From Rheinheimera sp. A13L (lineage in GTDB: Bacteria > Pseudomonadota > Gammaproteobacteria > Enterobacterales > Alteromonadaceae), in NCBI RefSeq assembly GCF_000217935.1, contig NZ_AFHI01000056.1, forward strand, positions 62,001-126,000: DNA of 64,000 nucleotides. The letters run 5' to 3'. Both the position numbers and the translations under genes were made by a program. The notes beneath the pieces were generated by a model, which was given only the letters and a program-made list of their open reading frames with translations, did not search any database and was not told where the DNA came from. Below are positions 1-6,841 of this stretch, one piece after another (the first letter of the stretch is position 1; every line of letters starts with the position of its first letter).

Positions 1-241
1 CCATCCAGGGTTTACCCTGCTGCAAATAACGCCACATGGTTTGAAATGCGGCTTCAGGCATATCAGGGTGCCGAACAATACTATGAGGTTTGCCAATTAA
101 CTCTTCTTTGCTAAAACCACTAATAGCCACAAAAGCATCATTACAATGCAAAATGGTGCCTTTGATATCGGTAGAAGAAATAAGCTGTTGCTCTTTTAGA
201 AAAGTACGTTCTTTTTCAGTAACTGGTAGGTTCTTACGCAT
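1..241 (-). CDS. PAS-domain (Aer-type) sensory protein, N-terminal fragment
   Basis: The gene starts at ATG 239-241 on the minus strand and runs off the left edge, so only about 80 residues are visible. It begins MRKNLPVTEKE and continues with a PAS core containing CNDAFVAISGFSKEELIG and RHPDMPEAAFQTMW. These are the hallmarks of the aerotaxis-receptor PAS domain found at the N terminus of Aer-like methyl-accepting chemotaxis proteins, where it senses redox state through FAD. The rest of the protein (membrane anchor and MCP signalling domain, or another output) lies outside the window. The Aer-type PAS is well supported; the full architecture is not visible. Confidence 0.8.
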   Translation of the reverse strand, partial: MRKNLPVTEKERTFLKEQQLISSTDIKGTILHCNDAFVAISGFSKEELIGKPHSIVRHPDMPEAAFQTMWRYLQQGKPWM

Positions 242-419
242 TTGTGACACTCTCCTTAGTGGTCTATGAGCTGACTAGATCCAACGGACATTATTTAGAA
301 CAGCGAAATGATAATAGTGATAAAAAGTTAGCAGTAGATCTTCGGCATAGATAGGTAAGCATTAAAAAAACGCTCAAAATCATCTGCAATAAACTGTTTG
401 AACAGAGATAAACTTCGAG

Positions 420-1571
420 TCAAATTGCTTTATCCCGTCGCTGCAGCAGGGTTAATACCTCTGAGTGTTGGGTATGAGGAAACATATCAAACAACCGTAC
501 TTTGAGCAGTTGGTAGTCTGCGCTCAGCACAGCTAAATCGCTGGCCAGAGTATCAGGATTACAGCTGGAATAAATCAACCATGCAGGTTGTAATGCCAGC
601 ACCGATTGACAAAGCTCAGCCCCCAAACCCCGACGCGGTGGATTGACCAGCAGCAGATCGGGTGTTTCTTCTGCCGCTTTAGCAAAAGCAGTGGCATCCA
701 GGGCCTGAAACTTTACTTCAGTCAATCCAAGTTCAGCGGCTGAACGAGTTGCGCTGGCAATAGCTTTTGGCGCAATTTCAATACCTGTTAAAGCCCGAAC
801 CTGGCCTTGTGCTGAACTGGCCAGATGCAAACCAAAACCACCCACACCACAAAACAAATCCCAAAGCCTGTGCCCTGGTAAGGGGTCTGCCCATTGTTTT
901 GCGGTGGCATATAAAGCTGCAGCCACAGCGCTATTGGTTTGGAAAAAACTTTGTGGTGTCAGATAAAGCGGAATGCCGTTTAACTCCTCGCGCAACAACT
1001 CTTCTGGGGTTAACACAATTTCTTCCGGCCCTTCCAGCACAGCCATATGCACAGGCTGAAGATTCACCGAACAGACCTCAAGTTCAGGCCATTGCTGTTG
1101 CAACCAGGCTAAATGTTTTTGGATGGACGCCAGACAGTTTTTCGACCGCAACACAAAACGCAGCATAAAACGGCCCGAATGCTGACTTTGACTGAGTAAC
1201 ACAAGCTTCAGCTCCCCCTGCTTTTGCTCCAACTGATAAGGGGTTAACCCGGCACGTTGAATAAAGCTTTTAATCAAGGCAAAAGCCGGCTCGAAGGCTG
1301 GCGGATACAAAGGGCAGGCCGATAAATCCACAGGTTGTTGTCCGTTCAGAATGCCCAGCACAGGCTCGTTTACAGTGCCGGACACCACCATTTTGGCTTT
1401 AGTACGAAAGCCCTGTTCGTCACTTGCTACTGCAGGCAGGAGTTCAGCGTCCGCAAAAGGCGCCATCAAAAGCGCCAGCTTCTGTTGTTTTTGTGTCAAT
1501 TGTTCAGCATAAGGCACAGCAAGCTGACTACAGGAGTTACAACGTCCGGCTAAAAACTCAACACAATTCAT
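420..1571 (-). CDS. rlmC: 23S rRNA (uracil(747)-C(5))-methyltransferase RlmC
   Basis: SAM-dependent m5U methyltransferase of the RumA/RumB/TrmA family, modifying U747 of 23S rRNA. At 383 residues it has the expected RlmC length and lacks the N-terminal TRAM domain of RlmD. Cysteines C3, C11 and C14 reproduce the C-x7-C-x2-C iron-sulfur ligand pattern of E. coli RlmC. The SAM-binding loop is LFCGVGGFG, the NPPRRG motif begins near residue 310 and the catalytic cysteine lies in YSSCNP near 337. It follows the dienelactone hydrolase gene on the same strand after a 91-bp gap, so co-transcription is possible but not shown. Confidence 0.93.
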   Translation of the reverse strand: MNCVEFLAGRCNSCSQLAVPYAEQLTQKQQKLALLMAPFADAELLPAVASDEQGFRTKAKMVVSGTVNEPVLGILNGQQPVDLSACPLYPPAFEPAFALIKSFIQRAGLTPYQLEQKQGELKLVLLSQSQHSGRFMLRFVLRSKNCLASIQKHLAWLQQQWPELEVCSVNLQPVHMAVLEGPEEIVLTPEELLREELNGIPLYLTPQSFFQTNSAVAAALYATAKQWADPLPGHRLWDLFCGVGGFGLHLASSAQGQVRALTGIEIAPKAIASATRSAAELGLTEVKFQALDATAFAKAAEETPDLLLVNPPRRGLGAELCQSVLALQPAWLIYSSCNPDTLASDLAVLSADYQLLKVRLFDMFPHTQHSEVLTLLQRRDKAI

Positions 1572-1662
1572 CGTCTCTCAACTGTACTTTAAGGCCTGCA
1601 AGGAATGGCCGCCATTTTACGACGTTAAGCAAAGCCAAAGCCAGAAAAACTGCCTGTAGCAG

Positions 1663-2406
1663 CTACATCTGGCGGAACAAAGCCACGGCCTGCTGGTAAT
1701 TTTGCAGCGCTAAAGCCGCATCATAACGCTCACCTTCATCACGCATAAAGGCATGCTGAGCATTGTATTCATGCCAGCTGAATTGGACTTTGGCCTGAGT
1801 CAGTTGTTGATACACTTTCTGCCGCCCTTCAAGTGATACATGAGGGTCCTGTTTGCCCCACACCATCACCAGCTCACCCTGAATATCAGCGGCTCGGCTT
1901 AAGGTCTGCTGGCCTTCGCCACAAGGCAAGGTATCACTGTGTAGATCTGTGGCATACAAGCAATAGGTTGCTTTGATGGCAGGATTGAGCGCAGCACGAA
2001 ATGCAAGATGGCCACCAATACAGACCCCCATAGCGCCCACTTCAGGCCGGACATAAGGCAGGCTTTTTAAATAATCCAGCATGGTCTGATTATCACTGTC
2101 ATAACTTTCCAGCGGCTTAGTCCATTTGTCCTGATTGCCTTTATCTTTGCCTGCATCGTCATAAGCAAGCACTGTACCTTGCAGATTCAGCTCATGGAAA
2201 ATTTCAGGCACCAGCACCACAAAACCATGGCTGGCCAGCATGGCTGCACTGCGGGCAATAGGGGCTGTTTGCTGAAAAATCTCGGAATAAAACAAAATGG
2301 CCGGAAATGATTTGCCTGTAGTAGCAGCGGCCAAGGGCTGGTACTGATACACCAGCATAGGTCCTGTTGCTGTGGTTAAGGTGACTTTACTCTGTTCAAT
2401 TTGCAT
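1663..2406 (-). CDS. Dienelactone hydrolase family protein
   Basis: A cytoplasmic alpha/beta hydrolase of the dienelactone hydrolase family, about 247 residues. The nucleophile elbow is GVCIGGH with a cysteine nucleophile, and the other triad members fit WGKQDPH (Asp) and AQHAFMR (His), the Cys-Asp-His arrangement of the family. The chosen start is ATG 2404-2406 (MQIEQSKVTL), which fits the family N terminus; a GTG at 2464-2466 would add 20 residues that do not resemble the family. No aromatic-degradation genes lie nearby, so the physiological substrate cannot be inferred. Confidence 0.82.
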   Translation of the reverse strand: MQIEQSKVTLTTATGPMLVYQYQPLAAATTGKSFPAILFYSEIFQQTAPIARSAAMLASHGFVVLVPEIFHELNLQGTVLAYDDAGKDKGNQDKWTKPLESYDSDNQTMLDYLKSLPYVRPEVGAMGVCIGGHLAFRAALNPAIKATYCLYATDLHSDTLPCGEGQQTLSRAADIQGELVMVWGKQDPHVSLEGRQKVYQQLTQAKVQFSWHEYNAQHAFMRDEGERYDAALALQNYQQAVALFRQM

Positions 2407-2553
2407 AAAAAAATCGTCTACATGGAAGGCTGGGCATCCATCATAAAGAGCTAAACACAAAGTCACCAGCTTGTTTTTGCTGTCAGTACAGTATTAATCA
2501 GCCATTCAGCTGAGGTGCATACACTTAAATCATCAGCTAACAGGAGTTTTTAT

Positions 2554-3261
2554 ATGGTCCAGTCCCGTTCATGGGTTTCAGCAACAATTTTGGCTTTGGC
2601 TCTGGTCGCAGGCAGCGCTATTTTAGCCAACAGCCTGATCGAGTTCAGAGCTATGGAGCGTGTTGTTCAGGTCAAAGGTTTAGCTGAACGGGAGGTTGCC
2701 GCAGATACTGTGATTTGGCCTATCAAATTTAACGATGTCGACAATAACCTGACCACTTTAGTGGCTAATGTTGAGCGTAAAAACGAGCAAATTCAGGCAT
2801 TTTTGAAACTGCAGGGCTTTAGTCAAAAAGAGATTTCTGTGGCAATGCCACAAATAGTCGACCGTCAGGCCGGTTATTACGACCCCAATGCAAATCAGAT
2901 GCGCTACACAGCCAGCTCCATTGTCACTGTTTACAGCAGCAATGTCGATTTAGTGCATCAGGCTATGGCGAAGCTACTGGAGCTGAGCAAAACAGGGATC
3001 GCCATAGCCGGGCAGGATTATGACAGCAAAGCCGAATTTATTTTCAGCGGTTTAAACGAATTAAAACCCGCCATGATTGAAGAAGCCACCCGTAATGCCC
3101 GTGAAGTGGCTACTAAATTTGCCGCAGATTCACAAAGTAAACTCGGCAAAATTAAAACCGCCAGCCAGGGTCAGTTCAGTATCAGTGACCGTGACAGCAA
3201 TACGCCTTATATCAAAAAAGTCAGAGTGGTAGCGACGGTAGACTACTACCTTTCAGATTAG
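2554..3261 (+). CDS. SIMPL (DUF541) domain membrane-anchored periplasmic protein
   Basis: About 235 residues with an N-terminal hydrophobic segment (residues ~8-28) followed by a SIMPL/DUF541 domain recognisable by RVVQVKGLAEREV and VRVVATVDYYL near the ends. SIMPL proteins are periplasmic or membrane-associated; family members have been linked to stress and signalling, but no biochemical role can be assigned here. The start ATG 2554 is set by an AGGAG ribosome-binding site at 2542-2546; an in-frame GTG at 2515 would place 13 odd residues before it. The small lipoprotein gene follows after 22 bp, suggesting a two-gene transcript. Confidence 0.85.
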   Translation: MVQSRSWVSATILALALVAGSAILANSLIEFRAMERVVQVKGLAEREVAADTVIWPIKFNDVDNNLTTLVANVERKNEQIQAFLKLQGFSQKEISVAMPQIVDRQAGYYDPNANQMRYTASSIVTVYSSNVDLVHQAMAKLLELSKTGIAIAGQDYDSKAEFIFSGLNELKPAMIEEATRNAREVATKFAADSQSKLGKIKTASQGQFSISDRDSNTPYIKKVRVVATVDYYLSD

Positions 3262-3283
3262 TAAAGACTTACAGACGGAGCTT

Positions 3284-3517
3284 ATGATGAAAAAAGCATT
3301 GTTTCTGACCAGCAGTATTACAGTTTTACTGACATTAACAGGCTGTGTGGTGCGTGGCCCCAGTGTCTGGGTTGAACCACCTGGCTATTATGGCACTGCA
3401 GTGATAGTTGAACCAAGGCCCACTGTAGTAGTGGTTGAAGAGCGGCATTATCATCAGGACAGGCACTATCATAAAAAGCATAAAAAACAAAAACGCCATT
3501 ATCATCGCCACCATTAA
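3284..3517 (+). CDS. Small histidine-rich lipoprotein
   Basis: A 77-residue protein with a lipoprotein signal ending in the lipobox LTGC (lipidated Cys21), so it should be exported and anchored in a membrane. The mature part has a Pro/Val-rich stretch (PSVWVEPPGYYG, VIVEPRPTVVVVEE), and the last 24 residues contain nine histidines mixed with Lys, Arg and Tyr. Such a tail could bind divalent metals or polyanions; that is inference from composition. I recognise no named family. It lies 22 bp downstream of the SIMPL gene and upstream of a good hairpin terminator. Confidence 0.72.
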   Translation: MMKKALFLTSSITVLLTLTGCVVRGPSVWVEPPGYYGTAVIVEPRPTVVVVEERHYHQDRHYHKKHKKQKRHYHRHH

Positions 3518-3639
3518 GCATAACTTGTGTCCGGCACTGTTGCAGATACAGTTAAACCGGACTAAGCTTTGCTTGTTAGTTTAGATTAAAGGTAAATTCC
3601 GTTTTTGATTTTTTGTGTTTATTTGGCAGGATGTGTGAA

Positions 3640-3681
3640 AAGGCCGGAGCTGAGCTGTTAAGCAAAGCTCCGGCCTTTTTT
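3640..3681 (+). terminator. Rho-independent terminator after the SIMPL/lipoprotein genes
   Basis: A perfect 12-bp stem (AAGGCCGGAGCT, 3640-3651, with AGCTCCGGCCTT, 3666-3677) is followed by a T-run. It lies about 120 bp beyond the lipoprotein stop. An A-run before the stem means it may also terminate the convergent phosphoesterase operon. Confidence 0.8.
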
Positions 3682-3741
3682 ATCAAATATACAAATTAGC
3701 GACTCTAAATCTGAGCCTGACGCTAAACAGTATTGCTGCGC

Positions 3742-4701
3742 CTAAGAAGAACGCTTAATACTGAAACTATAGCTATGCTGTGGCAGTGGTGTGGCAACAC
3801 CTGTCTGATAAGTGTCGACCTGCATTATGCCTTTGTCATTCAGGCTAAAGACTCTGAACATAGGAGTATGTTTGGTCTCATCAGGAATTTTGGTGCGCTC
3901 CAGGGCTGGAATATGTAAATAATGCACCTGACCCAGTTGCTTGGAGTGATCTGTTCTGTCCATATCCATATGTAAATCACCTGAAATCACAGCAACCAGA
4001 TTGGACTGAGCTATCACTTCTGCAAAACCCGGGTGTTTGATGCCCTTTTCCGCATTTTCAGGATAAACGCCAGTTTGGGCACCGTGCACAATCAATAGCA
4101 CGGGTTTGTTGTTTAAGCGTTTCATCTCGCTCAGGATCCAGCTGATCCCCTGGTCGTTAAAATCACGGCCGTGATCTGGTGATGCAAAAACCAAAGCTAC
4201 TGCATCATACTCCAGCACATAACTTGGTGAATCGAGCGTCACTTTGCCCTGATTCCACAGATTGGCATACTGCATAAAACGTTCTACCGTACTGCCATGT
4301 TCTTCATTACCCATAATAGGGTAAAACGGCAATTTCAGTTGTTGCAGTACAGGTGTCGCATTTTCATATTGGATTTGGGTGCCCTTGTGCGCTATATCAC
4401 CCACCCCGACCACAAAGCTTAGCTTCAGAGGTTCTGTCAGTTGGTTCACATCGGCGACAGCAGCGGCCACATTAGGAAATTGAGGTTCAGGTTTAGGTTC
4501 GGCGTCACCCAACACGGCAAAAGCCAGCACCACTGAACCAGTTTCTGCTGGTGTTGGTGTTGCTTCTGCTGGCGCTGTTGCTGCTGCAGCCTGGGTCTGA
4601 GGCTTTTGCTGTTGCGTCTCTGTCGGTGAATCAGCCGGAGAACAAGCAGTCAGCAAAACGCTGAGTACCAGAGGTACAAAAAGGCTGAAATGAGTTTTCA
4701 T
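3742..4701 (-). CDS. Metallophosphoesterase-like lipoprotein
   Basis: A 319-residue exported protein with lipobox LTAC (Cys20) followed by a Gln/Ala/Pro/Thr-rich linker (about 21-58). The remainder resembles the calcineurin-like metallophosphoesterase fold: VLGDAEP, GVGDIAHKG, IMGNEEHG, LLIVHGAQTG and VISGDLHMD occur in the expected order. Several motifs are non-canonical: GNEEH in place of GNH(D/E), GDAEP where DxH is expected, and GDLHMD in place of GHxH. Metal binding may therefore be altered. It is the third gene of a probable operon after the GGDEF and AraC genes, starting 26 bp after the AraC stop. The substrate is unknown; a phosphate-scavenging role fits the context. Confidence 0.75.
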   Translation of the reverse strand: MKTHFSLFVPLVLSVLLTACSPADSPTETQQQKPQTQAAAATAPAEATPTPAETGSVVLAFAVLGDAEPKPEPQFPNVAAAVADVNQLTEPLKLSFVVGVGDIAHKGTQIQYENATPVLQQLKLPFYPIMGNEEHGSTVERFMQYANLWNQGKVTLDSPSYVLEYDAVALVFASPDHGRDFNDQGISWILSEMKRLNNKPVLLIVHGAQTGVYPENAEKGIKHPGFAEVIAQSNLVAVISGDLHMDMDRTDHSKQLGQVHYLHIPALERTKIPDETKHTPMFRVFSLNDKGIMQVDTYQTGVATPLPQHSYSFSIKRSS

Positions 4702-4727
4702 AAATAGTCCCGTTATAAGTATGGTGG

Positions 4728-5744
4728 TTAATTAAAATGGAACATGCCTTTAAAGCTGCTGGGAATTAACCCTGTCCAGCGTTTAAAGGCACGGCGAAAG
4801 TTGTGTTCATCTGAGTAGCCCAGCTTCAGCGCCAGTTGGCGGTTTGAATACTGGCCTTGTTGCAGCAGATTGCGGGCAGCATCACGGCGTACTTCATCGA
4901 TCAAACGGGCAAAATTAGTGTCATGCCGGCTGAGTAAACGTTTGAGTGCACTATTGCTCAGCCCCAAGGCTAAAGCCACCTGTTCCTGACTCAACAACTG
5001 TGGCAAAGCACGCTGTTGCAACCGGGAAATACTTTCCAGCACACCCCGTTGTTTTATCAACACATGATTCAGTTGACGGCAGGTTCGTCTGGCCGCTTTA
5101 AATTGCTCCGCGTCGGCATCATGAAATGCATGCTGCCACAGAGGCAACGGAATACGTAAAGTGTCGCAGGGCTGATTAACACTCAGCTCACAGCCCCACA
5201 ACTGATGCTCGGCGCTATCATGCTGCAACTGCACACTGACGCCAGCCAAAGAGCCCAATTGCTGTTTAATCAGGCTCAGCAACAAGGAACAGGCAATGGT
5301 CAGCATAAATGGCTGCTGCGACGCTAAACCCAGCGCTGCTTTAAACTCAATCACTATATGGTCATTTTGCTGGTAAAGCCGGGCATACAAACCCGGAAAC
5401 AACTGATGACGGAAATAATACAAATGGCACAGTGCCTGCCTCAGGTTCTTTGCATACTGCAAACTTTGGCAGACGGCAATATAGCGGCTGTTCAACATGG
5501 CGTTGCCCAGTAAAAAAGGTAGCTCAGGGCTTTTTAGCTGATGCTGACAATTGTGCAACAACTTCAGCCAGTCGGCATGGTGCAGCCGTCCATGGGGCCT
5601 TTGTAAATCCTGCTCAAAAATACTGGTGCCACTTAATAACTTATGCAGTTCGACTCCACGACGCTGAGCTAAAGCCAGCAGCTCTGTACTGCCATGTTGC
5701 AGCAACAGAATTTTGTCATGAGAATCAAAGTGGCGTGCTGACAT
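4728..5744 (-). CDS. AraC-family transcriptional regulator (OruR/ArgR-like)
   Basis: A 338-residue regulator. The N-terminal about 200 residues resemble the arabinose-binding-like ligand domain of the OruR subgroup (LLGNAMLNSRYIAVCQSLQYAKNL region). The C-terminal about 90 residues form the double helix-turn-helix: LSQEQVALALGLSNSALKRLL, then RQLALKLGYSDEHNFRRAFKRWTG, the AraC signature. Its ATG overlaps the stop codon of the upstream GGDEF gene (TGATG at 5742-5746), so translation is probably coupled. The ligand and targets are unknown; the adjacent phosphoesterase gene and the divergent phytase operon are candidate targets. Confidence 0.88.
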   Translation of the reverse strand: MSARHFDSHDKILLLQHGSTELLALAQRRGVELHKLLSGTSIFEQDLQRPHGRLHHADWLKLLHNCQHQLKSPELPFLLGNAMLNSRYIAVCQSLQYAKNLRQALCHLYYFRHQLFPGLYARLYQQNDHIVIEFKAALGLASQQPFMLTIACSLLLSLIKQQLGSLAGVSVQLQHDSAEHQLWGCELSVNQPCDTLRIPLPLWQHAFHDADAEQFKAARRTCRQLNHVLIKQRGVLESISRLQQRALPQLLSQEQVALALGLSNSALKRLLSRHDTNFARLIDEVRRDAARNLLQQGQYSNRQLALKLGYSDEHNFRRAFKRWTGLIPSSFKGMFHFN

Positions 5745-6643
5745 CAGACAGGCTGCAATCTGAATTCAGTGCCCTGTTTAGAGGCGGCTAACATCTGAAG
5801 CGCGGTCTGAAGAGCAGCAGAGGCGGAGTCCTGACTCACTTGCATTACAGCCATGATTAGATCAGGCTTATTTTCTTCATCCGTTAACTGCACCACCTGT
5901 TGTTGCAGATGCTGCGCCATAATCTGAGCCGCAGCTGCCGCTGTATCAGGTAAGACTGCAACAAAACAATCTCCGCTGTAGCGACAGACCACATCACTGT
6001 GGCGTAACTGACTTAACAGTAACTCACTCAACTGACCCAAATAATGATCTCCAGCCGCTATACCATTACGTCGGTTAAAATCGGCGAAGTTATGAATATC
6101 CAAAACTAACAGGCTCAATGGCTGACGCTGGCTTTGATGTAATTCAACTTCCCTTTGCAACACAGCCAGTAAATACTCAGCGCCATACAGCTGAGTTAAA
6201 GGGTCAATTAATTCATGGTTTCGTAAAAACAACTCCCGGCCACGCAATTGCCTGTTGATAGCCCGCTGTTCCCTGTGCCAGCCAATCAAACCATAAGTTA
6301 AAATCAGCATGCCCACTGGCGCAGGTAATGACTCCAGCCAACTCATCAGACGCACATCTTCAGGGTACTGGATAAACTCATCCAATAAATCGAGAAAATA
6401 GGAATAGACTAACAGCAAGCTGCCATAGTACAGCAACTCAGTCACCCTCCCTGCCGGACGACTGCTGACTATTAATCCCAACCAGCCACAAGCAACCAGT
6501 AAAGTTGTGCCTTCTCCCAGCACATCCACCCAATCAAACTCATAGCTTTGTTTTGCATAACCACAATAAAACGCGAGCAATAAACTGCTGAGTAAAAGCA
6601 GCAGGCTAAATACCAATTTATATCGATGTTGACGCCACATCAT
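5744..6643 (-). CDS. Membrane protein with degenerate GGDEF domain
   Basis: About 299 residues: several N-terminal membrane helices (roughly residues 5-140), then a GGDEF-type domain starting at ELIDPLTQLYG. The active-site signature is SGDCF instead of GG(D/E)EF, so the catalytic glutamate position is a cysteine and cyclase activity is doubtful. The inhibitory-site motif RxxD is kept as RHSD, five residues upstream. This combination suggests c-di-GMP binding rather than synthesis, which is inference. The start ATG 6641-6643 is preferred (GGAT seven bases upstream); ATG 6668-6670 would add nine residues and lies upstream of the promoter position predicted from the Pho box. It is translationally coupled to the AraC gene. 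Confidence 0.82.
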   Translation of the reverse strand: MMWRQHRYKLVFSLLLLLSSLLLAFYCGYAKQSYEFDWVDVLGEGTTLLVACGWLGLIVSSRPAGRVTELLYYGSLLLVYSYFLDLLDEFIQYPEDVRLMSWLESLPAPVGMLILTYGLIGWHREQRAINRQLRGRELFLRNHELIDPLTQLYGAEYLLAVLQREVELHQSQRQPLSLLVLDIHNFADFNRRNGIAAGDHYLGQLSELLLSQLRHSDVVCRYSGDCFVAVLPDTAAAAAQIMAQHLQQQVVQLTDEENKPDLIMAVMQVSQDSASAALQTALQMLAASKQGTEFRLQPV

Positions 6644-6684
6644 TCTCAGATCCAGGCAAATAAAAACCATTTTGCGGTTGGCGC

Positions 6685-6702
6685 ATGACAGTTACATGAC
6701 AA
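6685..6702 (-). promoter_or_regulatory. Candidate PhoB binding site (Pho box)
   Basis: On the minus strand these 18 bases read TTGTCATGTAACTGTCAT, matching the E. coli Pho-box consensus (CTGTCATAWAWCTGTCAY) at 16 of 18 positions, with two direct TGTCAT repeats 11 bp apart. A possible -10 (CAAAAT) begins 11 bases beyond it toward the GGDEF gene. It lies between the GGDEF operon and the TonB-receptor/phytase operon, so PhoB could act on either or both; the orientation favours the GGDEF side. Confidence 0.6.
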
Positions 6703-6841
6703 AGTGAAGCACTGACGGTATCAGGCTGAGCGGTAAAGACCCGGGTCAGCAGCGCTCAGCCAAGCTTATTCAGAAACGGTGTTTTGTCACAGAGCCCCGG
6801 CAGACTGGCTAACAGGTTTAATAAGTCCACTGAGAGCTAAA

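Noticed and set aside
767-1168. 133-codon open frame on the plus strand
   Set aside because: It is antisense to rlmC, whose motifs are intact; no start signal or family resemblance.
2404-2466. N-terminal extension of the dienelactone hydrolase from GTG 2464-2466
   Set aside because: The 20 extra residues do not fit the family and the internal ATG gives the normal length.
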